64,000 nt of DNA. Source: Pseudoneurospora amorphoporcata. Taxonomy: Eukaryota; Ascomycota; Sordariomycetes; Sordariales; Sordariaceae. Where the stretch lies: positions 45,040-109,039 of the forward strand of contig MU859178.1 of assembly GCA_033297205.1 (NCBI GenBank), in the 5' to 3' direction. Positions within the stretch are counted from its first letter, which is position 1; each line of letters starts with the position of its first letter. Of the stretch, positions 25,051 to 36,767 are shown piece by piece. The notes below the pieces were generated by a model that was not told the origin of the DNA, did not search any database, and saw nothing but the letters and a program-made list of their open reading frames with translations. The position numbers and the translations under genes were made by a program.

Positions 25051-26320
25051 ATGGCGGACCATACCGAAGTCGATCTCGACTCTATAATCGACCGCCTCTT
25101 GGAGGTGCGGGGCAGCCGGCCTGGTAAGCAGGTGCAGCTGCTGGAAGCCGAGATTCGCTATCTCTGCACCAAGGCCCGTGAAATCTTCATTTCTCAGCCC
25201 ATCCTGCTCGAGCTCGAGGCTCCCATCAAGGTAAGCATTGCAGTCTGCTCATTATCCCTTCACATGGCCTCATCGTGCGCCATACTACCCTTCCTGCAGT
25301 GCTCATGGCTAACATCGTGCCCCACCTTGCTAGATTTGCGGCGATATCCACGGTCAATATTATGATCTCCTCCGTCTCTTCGAGTACGGCGGCTTCCCTC
25401 CCGAGGCCAACTACCTCTTCCTAGGTGATTACGTCGATCGTGGAAAGCAGTCTCTCGAGACCATCTGCCTGCTCCTCGCCTACAAGATCAAGTACCCCGA
25501 GAACTTCTTCATCCTTCGTGGCAACCACGAGTGCGCGTCCATTAACCGTATCTATGGTTTCTACGACGAGTGCAAGCGCAGGTACAACATCAAGCTTTGG
25601 AAGACCTTTACCGACTGCTTCAACTGCCTACCGATCGCTGCCATTATCGACGAGAAGATTTTCACGATGCACGGTGGTTTGAGCCCGGATCTCAACTCCA
25701 TGGAGCAGATCCGCCGAGTCATGCGACCAACTGACGTACGTTACACCATTCATGCCCGAGTCACCCCTTGCTCGGGTAAATGGCTGTAATCATGAAAAGC
25801 TAACATAACGACAGATTCCTGACTGCGGTCTTCTTTGCGATCTCCTGTGGTCCGATCCCGATAAGGACATTACTGGCTGGAGCGAAAACGACCGTGGTGT
25901 TTCCTTCACTTTCGGTCCGGATGTTGTTTCGCGCTTCCTCCAAAAACACGATATGGATTTGATCTGCCGTGCCCACCAGGTTGTCGAGGACGGATACGAG
26001 TTCTTCTCGAAGCGCCAACTCGTTACTTTGTTTAGTGCCCCCAACTACTGCGGCGAGTTCGACAACGCTGGTGCTATGATGAGCGTCGACGAAAGTTTGC
26101 TCTGCTCTTTCCAGGTACGTTTTCATTGCCCTGATAAGCTCCGAGACAATTGCACTCTTGCTAACCACCCCTTTGCAGATTCTCAAGCCCGCAGAGAAGA
26201 AACAGAAGTACGTTCCCAGTCTCAGAGGAGGCACTAGCAAAATCAATACCCCCAGGAAGCCCAAGTAAAGATTTTTTTTACGAACAACCCCGTTTTTTTT
26301 TTAGGTTCGGCCGCCGATAA
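25051..26320 (+). CDS. ppp-1: Serine/threonine protein phosphatase PP1 catalytic subunit, 308 aa
   Basis: Five exons: 25051-25230, 25334-25735, 25815-26114, 26179-26207 and 26305-26320. All metal-binding and catalytic motifs are present at the usual PP1 numbering: GDIHG (D64, H66), GDYVDRG (D92, D95, R96) and GNHE (N124, H125). The later ICRAHQ and SAPNYCGEFDNAG also fit. The last intron (GTACGT to a T-run TAG) joins AA to GTTCGGCCGCCGATAA, giving the short tail KFGRR typical of fungal PP1 (BimG type). Without it, translation runs on to 26268 with a different tail. PP1 binds many regulatory subunits through RVxF motifs and acts in mitosis, glycogen metabolism and polarity. The start MADHTEVDLDS matches the family, and the total length is what PP1 should be. 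Confidence 0.96.
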
Positions 26321-28382
26321 ACGCCTGATACTTTCGCCCACCAGCAACGAACATGAGTATCTTACCGCCAGCTTGTCTCCCGCCTCCGTTTTTCTTGATC
26401 GCCAGGGCTCCCAACCATCATCCCGTCTGCCGTCTATTCCGATCACTTCTTTCCGAGAGGTCTTCGCCCCTCCTGCCGCGCCAACGAAACGAAAGCCACG
26501 TCTGCCCGTCCTGTGTCTCCGTCTGTCCGGTATCCACACAACTCGAAAGGGTAGGAAGGGAAGGGAATCTTTTTTATATTTCGGGGGGATGAATAACGAA
26601 CGACCTTTTCTTTTTCGTGTCTGGTCACTACTCCTGCTAGGAAAGGTATAGATAAGCAGTGTGTGTCTTAGGGGAAACTAGTTGTTTTGTTTCGCTTTTC
26701 ACCGAAAGCATATGTCATCCCGTCATGGGAGAGTGTATTGAAAATTTGTCTGTTTACATCCGCTCCAGCACTTCTGATTACGGCATGCTGTGTTTGTCAC
26801 TCCGCTATCTTCCATCCATGGTTCGATTTCGAACGGTATCCACATCACAGCAGCGTCTACACGTGTCTTCGGCTTAATCTACCAGCTCATCAGCCCGATC
26901 AAACGATCCCTCCCCCTACCCTACTCTACAGCTCTCACATCTTAGGCTCCTATACTTCTTGATCCTGGAAAAGGCTAGGACCCCCTCCCACAAGTAAAGC
27001 TGCGCCTATCTCCAACAGGTGGAACGGAGCTCCTGAGTGGCAACAGAAGGAAGAGGATAGGATGAAAGGCAGTGATTGCTTGCCCTTAGTAGCACTGGGC
27101 AGGCGCGGGACAGGAAAAAGAAGTACCGCATCCGGTCCAAAGATTTTGAGCATTAGACTAGAGGACAGAACGGCTTGGCGGGTTCGGCCATTTTGGGGTG
27201 TACTTTGGTTTTTTTGAAGTAGAAATCTTGATGTGTTCAAGACAGAGGAGGCAAGCGGACCAGTGGATAGGATTCCGTGGGGCTCTAATTTGTCGGTTGA
27301 GTAGTCAAGCTTGTTGTAAAATCCCTGGAGCTGGTGGTTTACGGTGGCTGAGAGGCAAAGGTGGTCCTAAGATATGGGCTTTTCTGTGGTTGAATTATTT
27401 GTATGTTTATCAGCATGAGTATACGTTGCGATGGAGCGGGATAGGGTCAGAAATGTCGAAGTCGTATGACTCAAGCAATGCGTATGGGCGGGTTGAACAA
27501 TGAGAAGTGGAAACGTAGCGTGCTCGCCGGGTACGTCAGAAGGTTGGGAGAGGAGGGGGGGTGGAGAGGGCAAGAGAAAGGGGTTGGGTTTGGGGGAAAG
27601 GCTGAAGATATTCCTGATGTCTACGTATCCTATTCTCACTAGTTTATTTTCGTACTTTATGCTTAAAGTTTCATTTTATCTCATATCCCGTCTTCTTCAA
27701 GTGCTCGCGCCGTCCTTTTCCTTGTCGTTACCGTTTGTGGTTTCCTCGTTGCGTGCTGTTTGTTTCTATCTATCTATCTCGAGTCAGATGAAAGAGAAGT
27801 ATGAGATATATTATCATAGAACGCTGAAATACTCTACGTTAAAGGCCTTCTACGATCTTCCCTGCTAGTCTTGGTTCCTATGGCTTTATGCTCTCTAGAT
27901 ATTGCTGCATCATTTATTATTCATTCTATGAATCATCATCTCTCTCCGTCATGGACGTAATATTCTTCGAGATGATGGGTCGTTCTTGTCTATTAATATC
28001 TCGTACATGTAGATCGTCCATCCTAGGCTCATCTTCTAAATGTCACGTAAAAACTAATTAGCCATCATAGCTTCGCAGAGAAGAACGAAACATAACCGTT
28101 CTTCTACTCATCATCACTTCGAATGCTCATGTTTTATTTCCAAGAGCAACTCACTACAAACCTAACTTCCAAACCTTCAGCCACCTCCGTCGGATTTGAG
28201 GATTAAGTTTCCATCAATATTCATATTCTTGCTATAGCACCCATCTTACTTGCGAAGAGCGGAGAGTCCCAGCCAGCCTAACCCATCCAAACCAAATCTA
28301 ACCACAGTCATCTAAACCAGATTAGACCCTCATCCCTTCTTCCATTCATCCATCCATCCATCCCTCATTCCCTCATCCCAAC
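26321..28382. other. Convergent intergenic region between the PP1 and Rdx genes
   Basis: This holds the 3' regions of two genes pointing at each other. Short open frames only. A CCAT microsatellite lies near 28342-28363. No RNA gene was recognised. Confidence 0.45.
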
Positions 28383-29303
28383 TCACTGTTGCCCCATCAA
28401 ATCCTTATAAGTCTCCTCACTCATCCAGTTCGCATCGGCCGTCTTCTTCTCTCCGCTCTCACCCGCCGTCCCGGTCGTCGTGGTATGGCTTCCTTGTCCA
28501 CCACCGTAACCAGAGCTAGTATGCTGCCCCTCAAAATCCCCTCCCTTATACGTCTCCTCCGTCATCCAGTTATCGCAATCCGCGCATTCCATCTTGTTCG
28601 AGGTACTCTGCAAGGCAACCGCCTTCATCTCCGTAGCCTCGGTAGCCGGCTGCTTCTTGGAACCGGAACCATAATCCCGATCAACATGCCCCAAATCCCT
28701 CTCCGGCAAAATCACGTCTCTCACCCTTCTCTTGAGCTCCTTGGTTTCGGGGAAGCCGCTGTCTGTTTTGCGGTCCCAGATTGTCTTGCTTTGAATGTCG
28801 GGGTTTTGGTTGTTGTCCATAGTGGAGTTGGAGTAGGTAATGTCCACGACAAAAGTGCCGCCTGTTGAGGGCTGAAGAGCAACTTCGCCGAGGGAAGTGG
28901 AGAAGGTTGAGAGGAGTTCTTGGGCGTACTATATTTGAGTAAGGGTTAGTGCAGGGTTCCGGCAAGGGAGTGAATGGGGGACGGGTGATATTTGGTGAGA
29001 GGAGTGTTGGGTGATATGGACGAGTGGTAGGGTGGGTGGAGTGTGGATGTTACATGTAATGATATAGGTGCAGTAAACGGATCAGGCGGGAGTGAAGAGT
29101 GAAGAGAGGTTGATGGAAAAGAGGAATATGAGTGATGGTGATACTCATAACCTCCGAAACAGTACTATCATATCTTGAAATGCCCAACTCACATATGCTG
29201 CCCTAAGCATCCACTTGCACTGCGTACAAAAGCGGATGGTGATTCTCGGTAGTAGAGTCGGAGTGGAGGCACTGGTTGTAGTAAGAGTTTGTTGGTCGGT
29301 CAT
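28383..29303 (-). CDS. Rdx-family (SelW-like) thioredoxin-fold protein, 218 aa
   Basis: Exons (minus strand) are 29303-29193 and 28928-28383. The 264-nt intron has a GTGAGT donor, a CTAACCC branch site and a TAG acceptor, phase 0. Exon 1 carries ITIRFCTQCKWMLRAAY with the CxxC redox pair at residues 26 and 29. Here Cys replaces the selenocysteine of animal SelW. Exon 2 continues YAQELLSTF...GTFVVDI...IWDRKTDSGFPETKELKRRVRD, which is the classic Rdx core ending near residue 105. Members are thought to act as small redox or glutathione-linked proteins. Beyond the core is an unusual tail of about 110 residues. It is Gly/Ser/Thr-rich and carries the same short motif twice (NWMTEETYK and NWMSEETYK), the second nearly at the C-terminus. 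Confidence 0.9.
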
Positions 29304-30445
29304 CCTGTCTGTGTACTGGGCAAAGCTCTATAAACAACTAATGGATATATATAATATTGCTTAGACGGAGGCCTCTAGTAGTTGTGGCCTTTTGCGTTGT
29401 TTCGTCACTGTGGTCGGCTCCTGGTGGTGGCGTGTAAGTGGGAATTCATGTGATGGAGGAAAGTCCACATACGGAACAGTCAAATTCCGGAGCTGCAGGC
29501 AGCTCCATCTCCATCGGACGGGTTCCGCCCCCCGAGTCGCCTGTGCGTCATCTCGCCTCCGAACTAAACACCAGTTTAACAACAGCCGGAGCGAGATCCA
29601 GTGTGGATTACATTGCTCGGCTTCTTCCTATCATTGGACATTTGCCAATCGTGTAAGTGCACTAACAGAGACATTTACCTAGTTGGTTTCGTAACTACAG
29701 CATTCACATACTGAACACCACGACATCGGACCTGATACCTCGTTGAAAAGCAAGATAAAGCTATCTCAATGCAGTTCAGCCCAATATCCTCAGTGAAGTA
29801 GGAATAGTATAGTGCATTTTCATTTGCCTCACTTATCATGTCGTAAGCCCCTTCCTTTCCAGACCCAGAAGAGGAAGCCGCGCGAGAAAAGCGCTTCATG
29901 AAGCAGGATATACACATGTAAAGACAAAAAAAAGGGAATCGAGAAAGGCCGAGGTAAAAGAGTACAACCGGGGAATAAGAAGTGAAAAAAGAAAAGAAAA
30001 AAAGTAGAAAAAATAAAAAGGTATTACATGCTGAAGAGTCTGCCGAGCCTGCCTGCCGTAGATCCGAAGTATAACGGATGGGGGTATTTGAATAAGCATT
30101 ATGGTCAGGCCAGCCGTCGTGTCTTCACTCCTCAAAACCTTTCTCCCCGGTTTGACGTATCGTGATAAGGGCGGCGAAAAGGACGAGCCGCAAGAATGTC
30201 AACCTCTTTCCCTTCCGGTGATGGCCATTTGACCGCTCATAATCTCCGATAACGTTCTCGGCCTTCCAAACCAACTCCGTCCAGATCCAATCCCGCTTGC
30301 GAACGACGGTGTCCGCTCACCATATAGGCTTTCGTAGAATCGCTGTGTCGGAATGTTGAAGCTGAACGCCCGTGATTGACTGAGTCATCCGAATGTCCCC
30401 CCCCTTTGTCGTCGCATTGATGTCGTGTCTTATCGAAGTCGGAGT
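29304..30445. other. Intergenic region between the Rdx gene and gng-1
   Basis: Promoter of the Rdx gene (minus strand) and 3' region of the G-gamma gene. There is an A-rich stretch at 29925-30020 on the + strand. I see no coding sequence. Confidence 0.4.
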
Positions 30446-30821
30446 TTACATGACGACGCAGCACCCGCTGCTCTGTTGTGGCAAGTACGGGTCTTCGGCC
30501 TTGGGCACCTGCCCCCAAACACTTGGTACCATGTAGTCTCGTGTGCTGTTGCAGTAGGCGATTATGCTGTACGGAGAAAAAGAAACGACTGTCAGCCCCA
30601 TTGAATTGCGACCGGCAAATGTGCCGAAACGACCGGGCAACGATGAATGTCAGTTCTCACCTCTTGGCCGCCTGGCTAACCGGAATCCTTTCCCTTTCCA
30701 AATCCTCACGTAGTCGGTTGTTGAGTTCGGTCAATCGACGGAGTTTTAGGTCGGCCATGCTCTGCTTGTTCTTCTTGATTTGCGACGGATCACCGACATC
30801 GCGAGAGGCGTACTGAGGCAT
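30446..30821 (-). CDS. gng-1: Heterotrimeric G-protein gamma subunit, 93 aa
   Basis: Exons (minus strand) are 30821-30661 and 30566-30446. The 94-nt intron (GTGAGA to CAG) splits the Ser codon in AAK-SIIAYC. The protein begins MPQYASRDVGD. A GGL-type coiled-coil helix (MADLKLRRLTELNNRLREDLERE, about residues 22-44) pairs with the G-beta subunit. Next is the conserved NSTRDYMVPSVWG, and the end is SSGCCVVM. CVVM is a CaaX box, so prenylation, AAXing and carboxyl methylation are expected, with a neighbouring Cys for palmitoylation. The protein anchors G-beta at the plasma membrane for mating and development signalling. The reading frame stays open upstream through another Met (31025), so a longer N-terminus is possible. 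The short form matches the known Neurospora protein as I remember it. Confidence 0.95.
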
Positions 30822-33344
30822 TTTGGCTGAGCTTGTCGAAGCCTGGGCTCCGAGGTGGGAATTAAAGGAGTGTTGGAGTGTCGTCGGGGATGTGGGCGAC
30901 AATGGTGCCGCAACAAAAGCCGAAAATAGATTGGAAAAGGTTTGTGGTGTAGATGGGTCGCAAGTGGAATTCGGGGTCGGCGGCGCTGTGGGTATTTCAC
31001 GATAGGAATTGTGCTGCTCAAACATGTCGTGTCAGTCGTGTTGTTCAGATGTGCCGTCTTCAATCGCCATTCAATCACTCCAGTCGGTCGTCGGGGTCGT
31101 GCTGGTGCTTTGCTCGGGTCGGGGCGAGATGGAAAAATAGTTGAAGGTTCGGGCTCCTCCCGCGTTCCTTTGTCCTTGCTAGTACTAACGTCTGGCGAAT
31201 GGGCGGCCACGAATGGGACGGACTGCGGTGTTTGACGTGAAGCTGAAAGGGCGACGGCCGCGATGGAGCAACTGGAAATTGCGGCAAGCTGAGATGGAAC
31301 GATCAGGAATGGCGAATACGTACGTACCGGACACTCTGGGTAAGCGGCAACCTCCTGGCACTTAGAAAACGTTGACAAGTCGATACTTAGTTGGGTTAAG
31401 CGAAGGGTCGGAGAAGGCGCGAATAGATTATCGTTGACTGCTGTCCAGAGTATCGAAGAGACGGGAGATGGAGTGAGAGGAATCAGACAACGATGCCAAT
31501 GCTTCCACTTTGGACCGACACACGATTGACGATTCAAGTCTTGGGAAGAGAAGGGGCGCCCATATGGAAGTTCCTTCATTCCTTCAGTGCCACTGGCGGG
31601 CCCCGGACCGCGACGGTGGTCAGTGCGCAGCCTGTAGAAGCAGTCTTGAGCCATAGCAGCGCAACAGAACCTGAAGCGAACGGTTCGGCAGGTGGGTGCA
31701 GTCCGTGCAATCCCCAGTAGGCCCCAGCACGCCCCGTTTCCCCCTGCTTGGCCTGCTGCAGTGCTGCGCTTTTGTCTGCACTTGCAGCTGGTCGCTTCGG
31801 TGCTGCACTCCTCTTCTGGGCGGCCAAAGCAACGCAAGGCGACGAGGAAAAAAAAAGGGCCAGGTGCAAATGAGACGTACCAGGGGGTCGCTTAGCAAGG
31901 TTTTGTTTTGATTACCCAACACTAACTTGCGACCGTAGACGGAATGGGTGCAGGTCCGTTAGTATCAGGCCGGCTCCGCATTCAGGACAATCCGGCCTCC
32001 TAGTTCTCTCCCTATTGTCCAGCCCCATCCGTTGCCATTGTGATTGACATTCCATTGTTGCAAGCTTCTGGAAGACTGGGAAGTCAAGATCTGGGAAGAA
32101 AAGGTTGAAGATGGGCTGCTGCCAGCTCCTTCTAGATAGGGACAGGATTAGCCTCGACCTCTTGGACGGGCTGTTGGTGCTGTGCATGGAATCCTGCAGC
32201 AAAGGCAAATGCAGCCAAAAACACGACGGGTCCCGCCCCCACTTTATCGTCCCTCCCTCCGGCCTCCTTGGATGTTTGTCGAGCAGGCATCTCCGGTCGG
32301 GATTGGGAATGGTCGGGTGCCAGTGGGTGGATCCCCACTTGCTCTGACCGACGATGACCTATGAGAGTAAAGAGTAGAAGCCCCTGTTTCTGTATGCTGT
32401 ACTGTATATACAGTAATTATCCCCGATAATGCATGTAATCCTGGCCAGAGATTCGTATGCATTTAGAGGCACATGCCAAGTCCGCCAGGCCGTACTGACG
32501 TGGAAGATTTGGAGGGTTTTGGTGGGTCACTCCCTTTAGAGGTTGAGCGCTGAAAGGAGCCTGGCAAAATGTGTTTTAGAACGTGCGTATTACACCAAAA
32601 TGGCGGGCAGATGGGTATGCATTTATGCATCTATACACTTTTTATACTAAATATTCGCGGCCGCCAAATCTTAAGCATTTAGAAGCTTTATGCACTTTCA
32701 GGTACATGCACGAGCAGAGGTAATTACTGTAGGTCTCAAGGCCTTTTGCACTTCCTGATACATATTCATTTATACGGAAGAAGTTCAAAGCCTAGGTACT
32801 CTCGCAATCCAATTCCAAGCAGTAATTTTGTATGCACCCAAAGGTATCTATGCAGTACTCAAACGACTCCGGGAACAAAGAAAAAGCAGGAGCCGCACGC
32901 ATACACTTTCCACACACCAGTCGCAAAGATCGATGACAGAGCATCCCACTTACCCTTTGCGACAAACTCTAACCTCTACCATTGTGCAGAATAGCCAGCT
33001 CACATCAGATCGAGTCAATATCAAGAAAGCAATCACATTTCTATCCATCCATCCCAACTGCCACAGAAGTGACCAAACGTCGCGGTTCTATAAGCTGCAT
33101 CACGTGACTGTCCCGCATCATCCCAGCCCACAAACTGCTCCTCAGCAAAATCGAGCCTCCAACCTTGCCAGGGCTTTCGTACTAGCAAACCGAACTTCTC
33201 CACGAGGCGAAAAAATCGTCCTGGACAGCGCAGCCTCAGCCAAAGTCTCCAGCATTTCTACGTGCTGCTTTGCGCGCCGCGTCCCTTAACACTACTTTAT
33301 CCATATCTCCTCTAGATTAGCCAAGTGCAGAGGAGTCGCCCATC
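30822..33344. promoter_or_regulatory. Divergent promoter region between gng-1 and the eIF3a gene
   Basis: Shared upstream region of 2.5 kb. On the eIF3a side, a TATAAG word at 33089 is followed by a CACGTG E-box at 33101 and a leader of about 250 nt. On the gng-1 side, a GTACGTACGT donor-like word lies near 31318-31327 (minus strand), which could begin a leader intron. A minus-strand frame covering 30746-31837 overlaps gng-1 in another phase and has no protein signature. Confidence 0.45.
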
Positions 33345-36300
33345 ATGGTAAGTTGGGATACAGCCCAGCCTTGTGACTGTGGCTTCGAGCTCATATTATT
33401 CTTTTGCCCCTCCTTTTGACTGGAAAGCCAAACTCCATCGTCGCCTGCCTCATCACCGCCCACCCTGCCCTCAACCCCCTCCCAGGCCCTCGACCACCCC
33501 CGCTCCCCGCCTGTCCCACTCACCTCCAAGTGTTGTCGAGTATCATGACCCTCGGTGCCCGTTACTGACCATCAATAGCCTCCCCCACCTCACCAAAAGC
33601 CTGAGAATGTTCTCAAGCGCGCCCACGAGCTCATCGGGGTCAACCAGGCCTCCGCCGCCTTGACCCTGCTCCACGAGCACATCATCTCGAAGCGCTCCCG
33701 CAATGTCCCCATCGCCTCCCTGGAGCCCGTGATGCTCCTCCTCGTCGAGCTCTCCGTCGAGCAGAAGAAGGGCAAGCTTGCCAAGGACGCCCTCTACCAG
33801 TACAAGAACATCGCCCAGAACACCAACGTCGCCACCATCGAGTTGGTTCTCAAAAAGTTCATCGAGCTCGCCGCCGAGAAGGTCACCGTTGCCCAGGCCA
33901 AGGCCGACGAGGTCCAGTCCAGCATCGAGGCCACCACTTCCAACATCGACGATCTCGAGGCCTCCGAGACCCCCGAGTCCATCCTGCTCGCTACCGTTTC
34001 CGGTGAGCAGTCTCGCGACCGTACCGACCGCGCTATTGTCACTCCTTGGCTGAAGTTCCTTTGGGAGGCCTACCGCACTGTTCTTGACATTCTCAGGAAC
34101 AATGCCCGCCTCGAGATCCTCTACCAGAGCACCGCCATGCAGGCTTTCGACTTCTGCCTCAAGTACACCCGCAAGACCGAGTTCCGCCGCCTTTGCGAGC
34201 TTCTCCGCAACCATGTCCAGACCGCCGCTAAGTACTCGGCCCAGATGCACGCCATCAACCTGAACGACCCCGATACTCTTCAGCGTCACCTTGAGACCCG
34301 CTTCCAGCAGCTCAACGTCGCCGTCGAGCTCGAGCTCTGGCAGGAGGCTTTCCGCAGTGTTGAGGATATCCACACCCTCCTCAGCCTCAGCAAGCGCCCC
34401 GCCAAGAACGTCATGATGGCCAATTACTACGAGAAGCTCACCCGTATATTCCTCGTCGGCGAGAACTACCTTTTCCACGCCGCTGCTTGGGCCCGTTATT
34501 ACAACCTCTTGCGCCAGTCTGCTGCTCTCATTGCTTCTGGCCACAGCAAGAAGGCCGATAACCCGGCTTGCAGCGATGCTGACCTCCAGAGGGCTGCCAC
34601 CTTCGTCATTCTCTCCGCCCTCTCCATCCCCGTCATCAGCACCTCGCGCTCTCGCGGTGCCATGGTCGACTTCGATGAGGCCCGCAAGAATAAGAACTCT
34701 CGCTTGACTCACCTGCTCGGCATGGCCCAGGCCCCTACCCGTGCTGGTCTCTTCCGTGATGCCCTTTCCAAGTCGCTCCTCCGCCGCGCTCAACCTCAGA
34801 TTCGCGACCTTTACAACATCCTCGAGGTCGACTTTCACCCTCTTTCCATTTGCCAGAAGATCTCCCCCATTCTTGCCGAGATCGGCGCCGATGCCGAGAT
34901 GCAGAAGTACATCCTTCCTCTTCAGCAGGTCATTCTCACCCGCTTGTTCCAGCAGCTTTCGCAGGTGTATGAGACTGTCGACCTTGAGTTCGTCGAGAGC
35001 TTGGCTCAGTTCCCCGAGCCTTTCCAGGTCACCCGCGGCACCATTGAGAAGTTTATCATGAACGGCAACAAGAAGGGCGATCTTGCCATCCGCATGGACC
35101 ACGCCACTGGCGTTCTTAGCTTCGACGCTGATGTCTTCTCTTCCGCCAAGGCTGTCCACGCTGGTTCTTCTGCCGGCTCTGCCGAGAGCGAGACTGGCTC
35201 AGTCCAGCGTCTCCAGAGCACTCCCTCCCAGATTGTGCGCTCTCAGCTCACCCGCCTTGCTGAGGCCCTCTACACCACCTGCCGCTACATTGATCCTAGC
35301 TTTAACGAGGCTCGCATCAAGGCCCGTGATGAGGCCCTTGCTCGTGCCAAGGCTGGAGCCGAGAAGGAGCACCAGGAGGTCCTTGCTCGCAAGGAGATCA
35401 TTCAGAAGCGCAAGGACAAGGCTTCCGAAGCTCAGGCCCAGAAGGAGAAGGAGAATGCCCGCAAGAAGCTTCTCCAGGAGCAGGCCCTCCAGCAGGCTGA
35501 GGCCGCCCGTCTCGCTGAGGAGCAGAAGCTCCGCGAGGCCAAGCGTCTTGCTAACGAGCGCGAGCAAATCAAGAGGAAGGAGGTTGAGGCCCTGCTCAAG
35601 GACATGAAGCTCGAAGAACTCAAGGGTGAGGACATCGAGACCCTTGACAGCAACAAGATCCGCATGATCAAGCTCCAGCAACTCGAGCGTGAGAAGAACA
35701 GCGTCTCCGAGAAGCTCCGTATCACGGGCAAGCGTCTTGATCATCTCGAGCGTGCCTTCAGGAAGGAGGAGGCTAAGAAGCTCCCCGAAGACTACGCCAA
35801 GCAGCGCGAGCGCGATCTCGCTGCCTACGAGCGTACCAAGGCCCAGACCCTCAAGGAGGCTGAGCTTAAGCACAAGGCTGATGTCGAGCTCAAGCATCGT
35901 CTTACTCGCCTCATGCCCTTCTACGAGTCGTTCAGGTCTGACCTGCACGAGCGTCGCCGTGATGAGTTCGAGAAGCGCCGTCGTGATGCCGAGCGTGAGA
36001 TGGAGAAGCAGATCAACGCCCGCCGCAAGGAGGCCCGCGAGAAGAAGATCCGTGAGAAGCGCGAGCGTGAGGAGCGTGAGCGTCAACTCCGCGAGGCCGA
36101 GGAGCGCGCCGCTAGGGAGAAGGAGGAAGAGAGGAAGCGTCTGGAGGCTCGCAGGGAAGAGCTCCAGCGTCTCAAGGAGGAGAAGGAGAAGGAGCGCGAG
36201 AAGCTGCGCGAGATTGCTGCCCGCCAGCAACAGCGCGAGGAGGAGGCCATGGCCAGGCGCAAGGCCGAGAAGGAGAAGCTCGCTGCTACCCCCTCTGCCT

Positions 36301-36767
36301 ACAGACCCCCCGCGGCTGCGGAGCGTACCGAGGCTGTTGCTCCTCCTCGCATTACCCTCGCTGGCAACCGCCCCAGCTGGAGAGAGCGCGAGGCCGCCAA
36401 GGCCGCTGGCGAGACCGCCGCTCCCGCCCCCGCTGCTGCCGCCGAGCCCGTTGCTGAGAGACCCCGTGTCGTTGCCCCCCCTGCGGAGAGGACAGAAGCT
36501 GCTGCTCCTCCCCGTCTGCCCCTTGCCGGCAACCGCCCCAGCTGGCGCGAGAGAGAGGCTGCCAAGGCCGCCTCTGGAGGTAGCACTCCTGCCCCCGTCT
36601 CCGAGAGGAGCGCTCCTCCTCTCAGGGCCGCCGCCCCTCGCCCTGCTGTCGAGAGGATTGGATCCGGCCGTGTCGAGAATGACAAGGACGTCCCTCCTGC
36701 GGAGCCCTTGAAGGCGAGCGGTGCTCCCGGCAAGTACGTTCCTAAGTGGAGACGTGAGGGTGCTTAA
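33345..36767 (+). CDS. tif32: Translation initiation factor eIF3 subunit A, 1063 aa
   Basis: Exons 33345-33347 and 33579-36767. The coding part of exon 1 is only the ATG. A 231-nt intron (GTAAGT to ATAG) joins it to PPPPHQKPENVLKRAHELIG, the conserved eIF3a N-terminus. Residues 1-320 are helical repeats, and the PCI domain lies at about 330-520. Residues about 545-905 form a highly charged coiled coil rich in Glu, Lys and Arg that includes the conserved LMPFYESFRSDLHERRRDEFEKR segment. Near the end, one unit (AGNRPSWREREAAKAA) occurs twice (about 915-943 and 972-999). eIF3a is the scaffold of eIF3 and contacts the 40S subunit and eIF4F. Codon use is strongly biased to C- and G-ending codons, as in highly expressed genes, and this opens two long spurious frames on the other strand. 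If the intron is retained, the ATG opens a frame of only 24 codons. Confidence 0.96.

Noticed and set aside
30746..31837. A 363-codon minus-strand open frame
   Set aside because: It overlaps gng-1 exon 1 in another phase. Its translation is Pro/Ser/Arg-rich with no domain.
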